Part shown: one piece after another, positions 1 to 10,118 of the stretch
How positions within the stretch are numbered: position 1 is the stretch's first letter
Layout: every line of letters starts with the position of its first letter
DNA from: an uncultured Campylobacterota bacterium
GTDB taxonomy: Bacteria; Campylobacterota; Campylobacteria; Campylobacterales; Sulfurovaceae
Length of the DNA stretch: 64,000 nucleotides
Assembly (NCBI GenBank): GCA_937141405.1
Contig: CAKZQQ010000005.1
Span: 725,342-789,341, forward strand
Direction: 5' to 3'
Notes under the pieces: generated by a model
What the model saw: the letters and a program-made list of their open reading frames with translations, nothing else
What the model was told of the DNA's origin: nothing
Databases searched by the model: none
Translations under genes and position numbers: made by a program

Positions 1-953
1 AAAAGCATCGCAAATGTCACTATGAGCAGACCAAAAAAACCAAACTCCTCAGCAATGCCCGACAAGATGAAGTCGGTATGGACATCACTCAAATATCCCA
101 ACTTAAACTGCCCATTACCAAGCCCTACTCCAAAGTAGCCTCCGTTATTGATGGCATTGAGCGAATTTGATACCTGATAAGGCTCTTTTGTCACTACATC
201 TACTCTGAGTGATTGCATATTTTCAAAAGGAAAAATAGCAAGAATAGTGTCTTGAACACCTGCCCACCAACCTTTGACCCGCTCTATCCTATGAGGTGCT
301 GCAACTATGAGTCCTACAAATGCTACTGCACCTCCTAGCATCAGTGTAAGAAAAAAACGAAAACTACTACCTGCAAAGATAAACATAATCATCAAAGTTG
401 CACCAACGACGACGACCTGCCCAAGATCTTTTTGCAAAATCGCGATCAAAATCACTGCGATGAGGAAGACGGCGAGATAGGGAGAAAATGCTCTTATCTC
501 TTCGATAAATTCCATTTTTCCTCTATTGAGCAATTTCCGAGAGAAACTCCAAGCCAAAAAGAAAACAAACCCAATCTTAAAAAACTCAACCGGAGCGATA
601 GAGAGCGGTCCGGCATGTATCCATCTTTTTGCGCCTCCGACTGATCTTACGATAGAGCTTGGGAAAAATTGCATCGCAAACATCAGTATGAAGAAAAATA
701 TAAATATAGATATCCCAAGTGGAATAAACCAACGATCGGGATCGAATCGACTCAAAATAATGATTGATAAAAATCCAAGTGTTACTGCCATAAGCTGTCT
801 TGCAAAGAAATGCCAAGAGTTATATTCGAAATGAACAACCGTATAGACAGAGAGAGAATAGGTCATCATAAGCGAGATTGCAAGCAAAAACATAACTGCT
901 ATAAAAAGGGGTCTGTCAATCATCAAGTCAAGGCTCTTTTGTTTTTTTATCAT
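1..953 (-). CDS. ftsW: FtsW/RodA/SpoVE-family septal peptidoglycan glycosyltransferase (3' end outside window)
   Basis: Polytopic membrane protein that polymerises lipid II at the division septum. The minus-strand frame stays open from an ATG at 953 to the window edge, giving about 317 residues without a stop, so the C-terminus is missing. Family motifs seen are SVGGAKRWIHAGPLSIAPVE with a following FFKIG (about residues 90-115) and, nearer the edge, NGGYFGVGLGNGQFKLGYLS followed by VHTDFI and EEFG. Both fit SEDS proteins of the FtsW type. It is divergent from the transpeptidase gene at 1060, its expected partner, with about 106 bp between them. FtsW rather than RodA is inferred from this pairing and the GNG motif. 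Confidence 0.88.
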   Translation of the reverse strand, partial: MIKKQKSLDLMIDRPLFIAVMFLLAISLMMTYSLSVYTVVHFEYNSWHFFARQLMAVTLGFLSIIILSRFDPDRWFIPLGISIFIFFFILMFAMQFFPSSIVRSVGGAKRWIHAGPLSIAPVEFFKIGFVFFLAWSFSRKLLNRGKMEFIEEIRAFSPYLAVFLIAVILIAILQKDLGQVVVVGATLMIMFIFAGSSFRFFLTLMLGGAVAFVGLIVAAPHRIERVKGWWAGVQDTILAIFPFENMQSLRVDVVTKEPYQVSNSLNAINNGGYFGVGLGNGQFKLGYLSDVHTDFILSGIAEEFGFFGLLIVTFAML

Positions 954-1059
954 TCTATCTAAAGAGAGTTATATTTTCAAAGCGTAAAGGGCAAATCAAA
1001 GTGAGTTTTGATTAAAATTAGAAGACAATTATAAGAATTTATAAAATGAAAGAATCAAA

Positions 1060-3000
1060 TTGACACAAACAAATAATCTCGCGGAGCAAAAAAGCAAAAA
1101 ATTACTTATACTCTATACAATCTTTATCATGCTCTTTTTCTCCTTTTTGTATTCTGTCTTTAGAACTATTCACAAAGAGAGAAGACTTCCGACTGCTACG
1201 ACAACCGTGCATGATCGATCCTTGCGAGGCAACATCATCTCGAGCGATGGGTACACTTTGGCAAGTAGTAAAAAGAGTTATGAGGCTTCCATTAGAGCGG
1301 AGAGTATCGATCCTGACAAAAAAGAGCTCTTTATAAAACTCTTTAGCCTCTATAGCAATATCCCTGAGGCAAATATCAAAAAGAGATTTAAAAATACTAA
1401 AGGCGCAGAGATTACAAAAGGGACAATCATCCTCTCTAGAGACATCGACGCAAGAGGTGCCGCACAACTCAAATCACTCGCATACAAGCTTAGACGGCTC
1501 AATGTATTTCGATCTATCAAACTTGCAAGCGGTGTCGAGATACTCTATGGGCTTGATGTCGTCGAAAATGGAGAAAGCCGACTCTTCCCTCTTTTTGATG
1601 TCGCTGCACCTGTACTTGGATTCGTCGGTGATCTAAGAGAAGAAGACGGATACATAAGACCTATAGGCAAACAAGGGCTTGAGCGGTATTACAATAAATA
1701 TATCGCCTATAAACAAAATGGTTACCTTCAAGGCAAAAGAGATGTTGTCGGCGCTTTGATACAGAACAACGAGAGTAAAAGTGTACCGCGCATCGACGGA
1801 CTTGACCTCCATCTTAATATCCCTCTCTCTTTGCAAAGAAGGGTTGAAATCATCTTAGATCACATGAAAAAAGAGCTCCAAGCCGATGAGATATTAGCAG
1901 GTATTATTGAGTCAAAAAGCGGTAAAGTACTCACGTTAGCAAGCTCAAACAGATATAGTCCTAGCGGCATAAAACAACAAGACATCCCCGTGCTTACCCC
2001 AAACTTTACAGAGTATCTCTATGAGCCGGGTTCTGTCATCAAACCACTTACTCTAGCTATAGCGATGCAACTTGGCAAAGTCAAACCTGAGAGCGAATTT
2101 GACCTTTATGGTGGTAAATTTAAAATCGGCAAATATACAATCACCGATGATCATAAATTTGAAAAATTGAGTGCGGCTGATATCATCGCTTACTCTTCAA
2201 ATATCGGTATCACGCAAATCGTTTGGCTCCTCAAAGGGAAAGAGTTCCACGACGGACTCAAAAGCTTTGGGCTTTCAAAACCTACAGGCATCGATCTTCC
2301 AAGAGATCTCACCGGCTCTATCAAATCACCTACGACACTTAATCACAAGCTTGACAGCTCAAACACATCTTATGGGTATGGGCTTATGGTAAGTTTTATG
2401 CAACTACTCAAAGCCTATACGGCATTTAATAACGAAGGGGTCATCCCCGCTCCTAGGATCGCAGCATACTTAGAAGATGTTTTCGGCAAACACTATACCC
2501 TGCCTTGCGATAAATATACGCTGCATCCATTGAGTGCAGATGTAGCAAACAGTATGAAGAAGATACTTATAAAAACCGTCGAAGAAGGAACAGGGAAAAA
2601 AGCGATATACCCGGGGCTTGAGGTAGGAGGTAAAACAGGTACGGCACATATAGCAAGGGATGGAAAATATGTGCAGGAGTATCAAAGTAGCTTTTTCGGT
2701 TTTGTCAACGACAAACAAGGCAACAAATATACCGTAGGCGTTTTAGTCATCAAACCTAAAAAGAAATATACCTATTTTGCTGCTCAAACAGCAGTACCGA
2801 CTTTTAAAAAGATAGCAAAATCTTTAGTAGAGCTAGGCTACCTCTTCCCTGAAAAAGTAGAAGAGACAGATGTGGAAAATAGAGATCAAGACAGTATCAT
2901 AGATGAGATAACTCCACCGAAACCACTCCAAGAAAAAGTAGAACCTAAACCGCAAGAGAATAAACCGCTTTCCCCTCAAGATCTTTTTAAAAATATCTAA
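1060..3000 (+). CDS. ftsI: Peptidoglycan D,D-transpeptidase, penicillin-binding protein 2/FtsI type
   Basis: Class B penicillin-binding protein of 646 residues that cross-links peptidoglycan, probably at the septum. One transmembrane segment lies at about residues 14-33, then a dimerisation/pedestal domain, then the transpeptidase domain. Its three active-site motifs are S325-V-I-K328, S379-S-N381 and K525-T-G527. The tail after about 600 is charged and proline-rich and probably disordered. The start is TTG at 1060. A five-codon ORF (ATG 1046, TGA 1061-1063) ends across this start codon, which could couple initiation. The stop overlaps the convergent panC stop by four bases. FtsI is preferred over a PBP2/MrdA elongasome role because of the ftsW neighbour. 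Confidence 0.9.
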   Translation: MTQTNNLAEQKSKKLLILYTIFIMLFFSFLYSVFRTIHKERRLPTATTTVHDRSLRGNIISSDGYTLASSKKSYEASIRAESIDPDKKELFIKLFSLYSNIPEANIKKRFKNTKGAEITKGTIILSRDIDARGAAQLKSLAYKLRRLNVFRSIKLASGVEILYGLDVVENGESRLFPLFDVAAPVLGFVGDLREEDGYIRPIGKQGLERYYNKYIAYKQNGYLQGKRDVVGALIQNNESKSVPRIDGLDLHLNIPLSLQRRVEIILDHMKKELQADEILAGIIESKSGKVLTLASSNRYSPSGIKQQDIPVLTPNFTEYLYEPGSVIKPLTLAIAMQLGKVKPESEFDLYGGKFKIGKYTITDDHKFEKLSAADIIAYSSNIGITQIVWLLKGKEFHDGLKSFGLSKPTGIDLPRDLTGSIKSPTTLNHKLDSSNTSYGYGLMVSFMQLLKAYTAFNNEGVIPAPRIAAYLEDVFGKHYTLPCDKYTLHPLSADVANSMKKILIKTVEEGTGKKAIYPGLEVGGKTGTAHIARDGKYVQEYQSSFFGFVNDKQGNKYTVGVLVIKPKKKYTYFAAQTAVPTFKKIAKSLVELGYLFPEKVEETDVENRDQDSIIDEITPPKPLQEKVEPKPQENKPLSPQDLFKNI

Positions 3001-3821
3001 ACTTGGATATTATCGATAAGTCTTGTTGCCCCTACAAATCCGGCTACGAGAATGATAGTATCACCGATGATAATCTGCTCAATATTTTGAAATTTTCGAT
3101 CGACTATCGCAACATAATCAATCTTGATATACTGACTAAGTTCATCAATCATCGCATCTCTAATCGTCTTGATATTGCGCTCACCGCTTGAAATCATCTT
3201 TGTTGCTATTCGCAATGAACGCGAAAGAGAAAGCGCTTGTGTTTTCTCTTCACCGCTGAGATAGACATTTCTACTACTAAGTGCTAAACCATCACTATCA
3301 CGGACTATGTCACATGGCACTATAACGGTATCTAAAAAATAGTCTTGTACCATACTCTGGATAAGTGCGAGTTGCTGTGCATCTTTTTTGCCAAAATATG
3401 CCTTCCAAGGACGGGTGAGATTGAGAAGTTTGAGCACGACTCGAAGTACACCGTCAAAATGCCCGGGTCGTTTTTCACCCTCAAGCAGATAGCCACGCAC
3501 TTGCGGTGCAATGATGCTCATCTCATCTTTCGCATACATCATCATAGCATCAGGCATAAAGACCACATCTACGCCTGCATGTTTACAGATCTTAAGGTCG
3601 GCTTCCTCTTTTTTTGGATATTTTTCTAGATCTTCACCCTCTAAAAACTGCGTTGGATTAACAAAGATAGAGACGATAACTCGCTCATTCTCTTTTTTTG
3701 CACGCTGGATCAAAGAGAGATGTCCGGGATGGAGCGCGCCCATGGTCGGCACAAAACCAACACTTCCTTCCATAGAAGCTCTCGCTCTTTTTAACTCATC
3801 TATATCTTTTATAATGAGCAT
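2997..3821 (-). CDS. panC: Pantothenate synthetase (pantoate-beta-alanine ligase)
   Basis: Cytosolic enzyme that joins pantoate to beta-alanine with ATP in the last step of pantothenate (coenzyme A precursor) synthesis. At 274 residues it has the usual family length. Visible motifs: MGALHPGH at 27-34 (the HIGH-type nucleotide-binding motif), VNPTQF at 54-59, GKKDAQQ at 144-150 and SSRNVYLS at 182-189 (KMSKS-equivalent region). The ATG at 3821 is preceded on the minus strand by AAGGT and AGAGAGG. It stands alone, tail-to-tail with ftsI and head-to-head with prfB. No panB or panD is nearby. Confidence 0.95.
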   Translation of the reverse strand: MLIIKDIDELKRARASMEGSVGFVPTMGALHPGHLSLIQRAKKENERVIVSIFVNPTQFLEGEDLEKYPKKEEADLKICKHAGVDVVFMPDAMMMYAKDEMSIIAPQVRGYLLEGEKRPGHFDGVLRVVLKLLNLTRPWKAYFGKKDAQQLALIQSMVQDYFLDTVIVPCDIVRDSDGLALSSRNVYLSGEEKTQALSLSRSLRIATKMISSGERNIKTIRDAMIDELSQYIKIDYVAIVDRKFQNIEQIIIGDTIILVAGFVGATRLIDNIQV

Positions 3822-3904
3822 ACCTTATAACCTCTCTTTGTAGTATATTTCGATAAAATAATACCAAAACTTTTCAAAAACGAAACAGATATAAAAGGGT
3901 ATAC

Positions 3905-4999
3905 ATGGATAGTTATGAGTATGGAGAGCTGCTCAAAACGCTAAATACAAAAATTGAGAATATTGCAAATATACTCAAACCGCAAGAACTAAGAGAGAGA
4001 CTTACAGAGATCGAAGTCATGCAACAAGACCCGATCTTCTGGGAAGATAGTGATATGGCGGGTAAGATATCGCAAGAGAAAACGACAACGCAGAGAACAT
4101 TGGCAAAGTTTGATAAAGCAAACGATATGCTCAGCGATGCCAATGAGTATTTTGAGCTTTCAAAAAGTGAAAAAGATGAAGATACTCTGGCGCTTCTACT
4201 TGAAGACGCTTCAAGCCTGGAAGATACCGTCGAAGTGCTCGAAGTGGAGATGATGCTTCGTGGTGAACACGATGATAACAATGCCATCATCACTATCCAC
4301 CCGGGTGCAGGCGGGACTGAGAGTCAAGATTGGGCAAGCATGCTCTATAGGATGTATCTGCGATGGGCTGAGCGAAAAGGATTTAAAGTCGAAGAGCTCG
4401 ACTATCAAGCGGGTGAAGAGGCAGGCATAAAAGATGTCTCTTTTATCATCAGAGGTGAAAATGCTTACGGTTATCTCAAAGTAGAAAACGGTATCCATAG
4501 GCTTGTGCGCATCAGTCCGTTTGATAGCAATGCAAAACGCCATACCTCTTTTACTTCCGTGATGGTCTCGCCCGAGATAGATGATGATATCGATATCGAG
4601 ATAGAAGACAAAGATATCCGCATCGACACCTACAGAGCTAGCGGTGCAGGCGGACAACATGTCAATAAAACAGAAAGTGCTATCCGCATCACGCATATCC
4701 CGACCAATATCGTTGTGCAGTGTCAAAACGACAGAAGCCAACATAAAAATAAGGCAAGTGCCCTGAAGATGCTCAAGTCTCGCCTCTATGAATATGAGAT
4801 GGCAAAAAAACAAGCTGAGATAGACGGTGTAGAAAAAAGTGATATCGGCTGGGGCCATCAGATACGCTCTTATGTACTTGCACCTTATCAACAAGTCAAA
4901 GACTCTAGAAGCAATCAAGCCTACTCCAATGTTGATGCAATCCTAGATGGAGATATCGACAAACTCTTAGAGGGTGTCCTCATAGCACAAGCAAAATAA
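3905..4999 (+). CDS. prfB: Peptide chain release factor 2 (RF2)
   Basis: Recognises UGA and UAA stop codons and triggers peptide release on the ribosome. The 364-residue product carries the SPF tripeptide anticodon at 204-206 (RF2, not the PxT of RF1) and the catalytic GGQ at 249-251 within [14 protein letters not shown]. The reading frame is uninterrupted from the ATG, so the autoregulatory in-frame UGA and +1 frameshift known from many prfB genes is absent. RBS AAAGGG lies 5 nt upstream. The 125-bp gap after the gene is very AT-rich and contains only weak stem-loops. Confidence 0.96.
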   Translation: MDSYEYGELLKTLNTKIENIANILKPQELRERLTEIEVMQQDPIFWEDSDMAGKISQEKTTTQRTLAKFDKANDMLSDANEYFELSKSEKDEDTLALLLEDASSLEDTVEVLEVEMMLRGEHDDNNAIITIHPGAGGTESQDWASMLYRMYLRWAERKGFKVEELDYQAGEEAGIKDVSFIIRGENAYGYLKVENGIHRLVRISPFDSNAKRHTSFTSVMVSPEIDDDIDIEIEDKDIRIDTYRASGAGGQHVNKTESAIRITHIPTNIVVQCQNDRSQHKNKASALKMLKSRLYEYEMAKKQAEIDGVEKSDIGWGHQIRSYVLAPYQQVKDSRSNQAYSNVDAILDGDIDKLLEGVLIAQAK

Positions 5000-5124
5000 C
5001 CATATTTAATGATTATTTTTCATTAAGATATTAATTATAATATATTTTTAAGATATTTTTTAGTATGATTAAGTATGAGAGGTTGGGATAATCCAATCTA
5101 ATTCCTAGCAAAAAAGGATGCAGA

Positions 5125-8100
5125 ATGCCTAGAATATTTTTAAGAATTTTTATTTTTATCGGCTTGTTTTTTGTCACAAGTTCTTTTGGTGCTATTTTCA
5201 AAGTAAGCGATGCCTCTATAGCTGAGGGAGATGCAGGAAGGACGTATCTTAATTTCACTATAGAACTATATGCTACGCCGAGCTCACCATGCGATAGGAG
5301 AACAAGATATCGAGTGTATTATAAAACATACGATGGTACAGCTACAACGGGGAATAATGACTATGAATATAAATACGGTTATTTTAGTTATCGTAATAAT
5401 TGGGTCACCATTCGACCAGTCTCCGGAACGCAAACTTGTGCAACGCAAAATGTTAGTGTCATAATTAATGGCGATACCGATCTGGAAACCGATGAAACCT
5501 TTACACTTAATCTTTATAATTCTTACCATGCCAGTATTGACAATGGTACCGCAACAGGAACCATTATCAATGACGATCAAGCACCTGCTTCAAGTTTTAG
5601 TCTTCGATACAAAGCAAACCTTATGGGGAATATGAAGGTTATCGGCAACACTGTACTAAAAGATGATAATTGGTTCTGGCATAATCAACAACAAGAATCA
5701 AACTCAGAGGTTGATCTTAGATATATAACTAATAATATTCCGGCGGGAACATTTAATGCCTCGACAGCCACATTAACCGATAATGCAATCACAAGTGATG
5801 GTGTAGCAAAGATAAAATGGGCAGGGCTTTACTGGTCTGGATATCTGCACACTTATGATGGCTCCGATGTAAGCTATTCAACCCAATATACAGGACTCAC
5901 AGATAAAACAACTATCAATAATGTAATTAACAATCATACAGTTATTTTTACAGTCAATGGAACATCCTCTAATATAAGAGGTCAAGTTTTAGGAACAAAT
6001 CTTTATATGGACACTTGGAATTATGATGGAATCAATTATGCTTGTTTTGCTGATGTCACAGCTCTTTTGCAAGATCAAGACCCAAGGGCAACTTATACAG
6101 TAGCGAATGTGCCTTCAATGGAAGGAAGGACACAGAGCGGTACCCGTGATGGTCTTGGAAATTCAGGAGCTTGGAGCTTGGTAATAGTCTATGAAAATAA
6201 ATCACCGAGCGAAAAGACAAGAAATGTAACCGTATTTGACGGATATGAATCTCTTGGTGTTGTTAGAAATGTGAAAATTCCTTTAGAAGGTTTTTTAACT
6301 CCAACAAGCGGTGAAGTAGATTCTACCCTCTCTATCTTTGCAAATGAAGGTGATAGATATATTACCGGTGATTATCTTAGTATAATCAATCAAGACAATA
6401 ACACTTTTAAAGTTGATGCTGTGAGTGGGACACCAAATAGCGACGGATACACTAACTATTTTGCTTCATATGTTACGGGTGTTCCAAGTAGAAATCCTAC
6501 ATACTTAAACAACAATGGTATAGATATCCAAACCAGTAATATCGGGAGTGCCAATAATGGTATAGGTGCAATTAGCAACAACCAAAACAAGGCAACGATT
6601 GAAATAGGAACAAACGGGGATTACTTTTACCCAATTTTAGCTGCTTTTGCAACTGAACTCTATAGACCTGATATATGCTATGATTTTGCCGGACTTGTCG
6701 GAGATAATATAATAGTTCCTGTTGGCGATGATAGGACTTTTAGCGTAACCGAATGGGCATCAGGGGATCCATTTTATCTAAAAGCCTTTATACGCTCTGA
6801 AGAATCAGATTTTGCTCTTGTTAATACGAGTCTTAAAGTTGCGTTATCAGACCTTGATGACAATAGCTTGCCTACTTCAAAATTATCATTTAGTCTAGCC
6901 AAAACTGAAGTTTCCCCAAATAGTATCAATGGATATCTTCCTGCTATTGGTATTGCAAGCGATGCATCCGGCACATTCTTTTCCATTGGGGAAGATAATT
7001 CACCAACAGGTGGAATAATTAGTGCAAATGAAAACACCTATGCGAAAGCAGCATTTAATTTTGGAACAAGTAGCATAATTGAAGGGAAATTTGATCTAAT
7101 ACTCAACACTTATTTGCAACTTGACCCTAATAATCCTACTGATTTAACTCCATATACTTATTCCACAAAAGAAGGAACACTTCAGATGTGCGGGAGAAAT
7201 TATGTCTACGACCCTGTTCCTCTCTACTTTAATATTGAACGTCAAGGTAGTGACACTTATACTGCGCCATATGATAAGTATCCTCTTTACACCCAAGTTG
7301 TTGGTAAGCCTTTTAATATAGATATAGTTAGCTACACGGGTGCACCAAGCTATACTACAGAGGTGGGAATAAATAATGTAACTGTAGATCTTGAGCTGTT
7401 TAATGCAGGAAGCTATGAAAACAATAGTACTGTAGGGTATGACTCTACATGTAGCGAACCAAGCAATGCCGTAACAGATGGGCTATTTCGCACATTCACA
7501 GGAGATTCAAGAATTCATGTTGATGACTTTGTAAGTGATGTTGCATTAGCAAATGCTGCTTTTAGAGTATGGGTTTTAACAACAAGTAATGACGAACCAA
7601 TACATCACTCTTGTACGGATCCAAGCGATGATGCTTGTTTCAAAACAGTTTATGAAGATAACTATTTTGATGCTAATTCGAGTGATAATATTTGTCAGGA
7701 TGAGTGTCTCTATGCGCCAAATGGACAATGCTATTCATGTCTTAAAAAATATTACGCTAAACCTATATGCTCAAGAGATAATTTTTCTGTTCGTCCTGAT
7801 GGATTTAAAGTACGAATCTATGATGATAACGAGAGCAATGAATCAACTACCCCTGAAGAGATTATCTCAAATGGCGGGAATAATCAAGGAGTACTAGCAT
7901 CCGGGTATAACTATCTACTCGGCTTACAAGCTTTGGCCTTTCCTCAAAGCGGTGAAACATTGGCTTTTGGATACTATAATGAAAACTTTAAAATAGAAAG
8001 TTTGCAAAATGCTCCTGATAGAGATGCTATCGTACTTCAATTTAATGATAATAACACAAGTTGTAATGATACAAATTCTACAACATATCGTTATATTTTC

Positions 8101-9441
8101 CATAATGGAGCAATCGAAAGCCTCAAAGGTACAAATAAATTATTTGCATTTGATAATGTCGGCAACTATCAATTTTGGATAGATGATACAGACTGGACTA
8201 AAGTAGATCAGAAGGACTATCCATACAAAACTACATTTGGCGGAACGGTAAAATCCGATTGTGTAGAAGGAAGTGCATCATCATCACCACCAAATATGGT
8301 TGGGTGTAGCACAAGGTCTATAGTCAGTGACAATAGTAACTTTAATAATATTAATTTACAATTTAACCCATATGGATTTAATCTTGATAGTGTAAATATG
8401 CAAAATAGCCCAAATGCCAGTAATACTAGTTGGCTTTATACAAATAATCTTGATGAGAATTCATCTATGGGTGTTAAATTTGATGGTAATGTCACTGCTG
8501 TTGCTAAGAATGGAGACGACCCGACAAACTACACCCCGACAAGTAACTTTGTAGTTGGGTGTGCTGCAACTAATGTCGATCTTGATCTCAACATTACGAG
8601 TACCCCAACTGCAGGTAGCATACAAGCCTTTAGCCTTAATGACGGTTCAACAACCAACATTGGTTTAAATAATACTCTTATGGGGGTTGTTGACTCCAAT
8701 GGAACACAAGCAACCATACCAGGTGCAAATTTTATAAAAGACAATAATGGATCCGCTACAATCGATTTGCGCTACAATTATGATAGAGAAAATGATAAAG
8801 TAACAAATCCAATCTTAGCAACTTTCAATTCGCTTACAGCTTCAGCGCCCAATGCAAGTGCGCGTGCTCATATGGATAACAACAGAACGCCTGATGGTAA
8901 TCGCACTTATAATGCGAGCAGAACTTTCCTAAAAGCAAGAGTATATCCAAAAAATGAAGATAAAGTTATCGAAGTAACAGGTGCAAGTGATACGACATCA
9001 CTTGCTGTGCTTGCTTATTGCGACAACAATTCTCTTGTTTCTTGTAATAGTGTCCTCAATGATGCTCCGGAAAACTCACCGCAACTTAATTGGTATTATA
9101 TGACAACTCATGATGCTGGAACTGAGGGGCTTATCATCTCTCTTGCCAGCTTGCAAGCCGGAACCAATATATCACCAAGCAACAATATACAGTTTGTTAA
9201 TAATGGCTCAACTAACGGTATTACAATTGGATACGCAGGAGCTAGATCCCAAGTAGTCCAAATAGATGTAACTCCGGATGAATGGCTAAAATACCATATA
9301 GATGCTGGAAGGGATGGTTTGCCTTTCTTTAGATATAATTTCCTAACTGCTCCCGGTTGGGTGGGAGAAGGAGATACAGGAAATGTAGTCGGCACTCCGG
9401 TTGCACCTACTACTGATAGCGGAGATAGAGTATCATGGTAA
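5125..9441 (+). CDS. Large secreted Calx-beta / MshQ-like surface protein
   Basis: A 1438-residue exported protein; exact function unknown, a surface adhesin or pilus-associated protein is inferred. Residues 1-22 form a Sec signal peptide (positive start, hydrophobic core, ending SSFG). Residues about 24-150 resemble a Calx-beta domain (EGDAG, D-rich NGDTDLETDETF, ending TGTIINDDQ). Residues about 160-500 include AKIKWAGLYWSG and WSLVIVYEN, seen in DUF11-like/DUF3344-like surface proteins. A cysteine-rich stretch at about 830-890 leads into CSRDNFSVRPDGF, a phrase typical of MshQ/DUF6701-type proteins. RBS AAAAGGATG precedes the ATG. The stop overlaps the next gene (ATGGTAA), and three pilin-like genes follow in one operon, which supports a pilus-linked role. 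Confidence 0.75.
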   Translation: MPRIFLRIFIFIGLFFVTSSFGAIFKVSDASIAEGDAGRTYLNFTIELYATPSSPCDRRTRYRVYYKTYDGTATTGNNDYEYKYGYFSYRNNWVTIRPVSGTQTCATQNVSVIINGDTDLETDETFTLNLYNSYHASIDNGTATGTIINDDQAPASSFSLRYKANLMGNMKVIGNTVLKDDNWFWHNQQQESNSEVDLRYITNNIPAGTFNASTATLTDNAITSDGVAKIKWAGLYWSGYLHTYDGSDVSYSTQYTGLTDKTTINNVINNHTVIFTVNGTSSNIRGQVLGTNLYMDTWNYDGINYACFADVTALLQDQDPRATYTVANVPSMEGRTQSGTRDGLGNSGAWSLVIVYENKSPSEKTRNVTVFDGYESLGVVRNVKIPLEGFLTPTSGEVDSTLSIFANEGDRYITGDYLSIINQDNNTFKVDAVSGTPNSDGYTNYFASYVTGVPSRNPTYLNNNGIDIQTSNIGSANNGIGAISNNQNKATIEIGTNGDYFYPILAAFATELYRPDICYDFAGLVGDNIIVPVGDDRTFSVTEWASGDPFYLKAFIRSEESDFALVNTSLKVALSDLDDNSLPTSKLSFSLAKTEVSPNSINGYLPAIGIASDASGTFFSIGEDNSPTGGIISANENTYAKAAFNFGTSSIIEGKFDLILNTYLQLDPNNPTDLTPYTYSTKEGTLQMCGRNYVYDPVPLYFNIERQGSDTYTAPYDKYPLYTQVVGKPFNIDIVSYTGAPSYTTEVGINNVTVDLELFNAGSYENNSTVGYDSTCSEPSNAVTDGLFRTFTGDSRIHVDDFVSDVALANAAFRVWVLTTSNDEPIHHSCTDPSDDACFKTVYEDNYFDANSSDNICQDECLYAPNGQCYSCLKKYYAKPICSRDNFSVRPDGFKVRIYDDNESNESTTPEEIISNGGNNQGVLASGYNYLLGLQALAFPQSGETLAFGYYNENFKIESLQNAPDRDAIVLQFNDNNTSCNDTNSTTYRYIFHNGAIESLKGTNKLFAFDNVGNYQFWIDDTDWTKVDQKDYPYKTTFGGTVKSDCVEGSASSSPPNMVGCSTRSIVSDNSNFNNINLQFNPYGFNLDSVNMQNSPNASNTSWLYTNNLDENSSMGVKFDGNVTAVAKNGDDPTNYTPTSNFVVGCAATNVDLDLNITSTPTAGSIQAFSLNDGSTTNIGLNNTLMGVVDSNGTQATIPGANFIKDNNGSATIDLRYNYDRENDKVTNPILATFNSLTASAPNASARAHMDNNRTPDGNRTYNASRTFLKARVYPKNEDKVIEVTGASDTTSLAVLAYCDNNSLVSCNSVLNDAPENSPQLNWYYMTTHDAGTEGLIISLASLQAGTNISPSNNIQFVNNGSTNGITIGYAGARSQVVQIDVTPDEWLKYHIDAGRDGLPFFRYNFLTAPGWVGEGDTGNVVGTPVAPTTDSGDRVSW

Positions 9442-10115
9442 AAAAAAGAAAGGCGATAGCAATGATAGAGCTTATTATTGCTATCGTTATCATGGGGATT
9501 GCACTTTTAGCTATCCCAATGATTAATAAAGAAGCAGTTAGAAGTGGAGAAAGCGCGATGCTACAAGAGTCTGTAGCCGCAGGTGCTTCGCAGATACAAC
9601 TTATCCTCTCAAAACATTGGGATGAGCAAAATGCCGATCCTGCGTTGGGAGCTTCTATCCTAACTACTACATCCGGAAATTTTAATACTTATGGAGGACT
9701 CAATCCTGCTAGCAGAACAACTCTTAACACAAATGGCGAAGTAGTTGCGGCAAGCAACGCTCTTGGTGCTGAAGGCGGTGATCGTGATGATATCGATGAT
9801 TTTAATGGTATAGCTGTTGGTTTAATAGACATTCAAGGAACAACAGCTCTACATGGTGATTATGCAGATGAGAATATCATTATGACCACTGTTGTAGATT
9901 ATGGTAATGATGGTTTTAACACAGCACAAACCATAAATGGAGTTGACCCTTTTGGTGGTGGCGCACCGACAACCAATATCAAGTTGATAACCATGACGCT
10001 TTCGCATAATGTAATTGCTCCAACAGGTATTGACTCCGTAGATAACAAAAGTGTGGTTTTATATGCATTTAGTTGCAATATTGGTAGCACTAAACCAAAC
10101 ATTACAGGAGATTAA
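9435..10115 (+). CDS. Type IV pilin-like (pseudopilin) protein, PilV-like
   Basis: A 226-residue protein with a class III (prepilin) signal: basic start KKRK, then AIAMIELIIAIVIMGIALLA. Aligning Glu to +5 puts the peptidase cut at A|IAMIE, with Ala instead of the usual Gly at -1. The remaining body is hydrophilic and unrecognised, with Gly/Asp-rich segments. It overlaps the end of the large Calx-beta protein by 7 bp and is followed 3 bp later by another pilin-like gene. A minor pilin of a type IV pilus or T2SS-like fibre is inferred. No prepilin peptidase or assembly ATPase is in the window. Confidence 0.75.
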   Translation: MVKKRKAIAMIELIIAIVIMGIALLAIPMINKEAVRSGESAMLQESVAAGASQIQLILSKHWDEQNADPALGASILTTTSGNFNTYGGLNPASRTTLNTNGEVVAASNALGAEGGDRDDIDDFNGIAVGLIDIQGTTALHGDYADENIIMTTVVDYGNDGFNTAQTINGVDPFGGGAPTTNIKLITMTLSHNVIAPTGIDSVDNKSVVLYAFSCNIGSTKPNITGD

Positions 10116-10118
10116 CTA

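Noticed and set aside
432..834. Short ORFs on both strands at the left end
   Set aside because: They lie within the ftsW frame, which has clear family motifs.
4211..4918. 235-codon minus-strand ORF over prfB
   Set aside because: Antisense shadow of an unmistakable gene, with no RBS or recognisable motifs.
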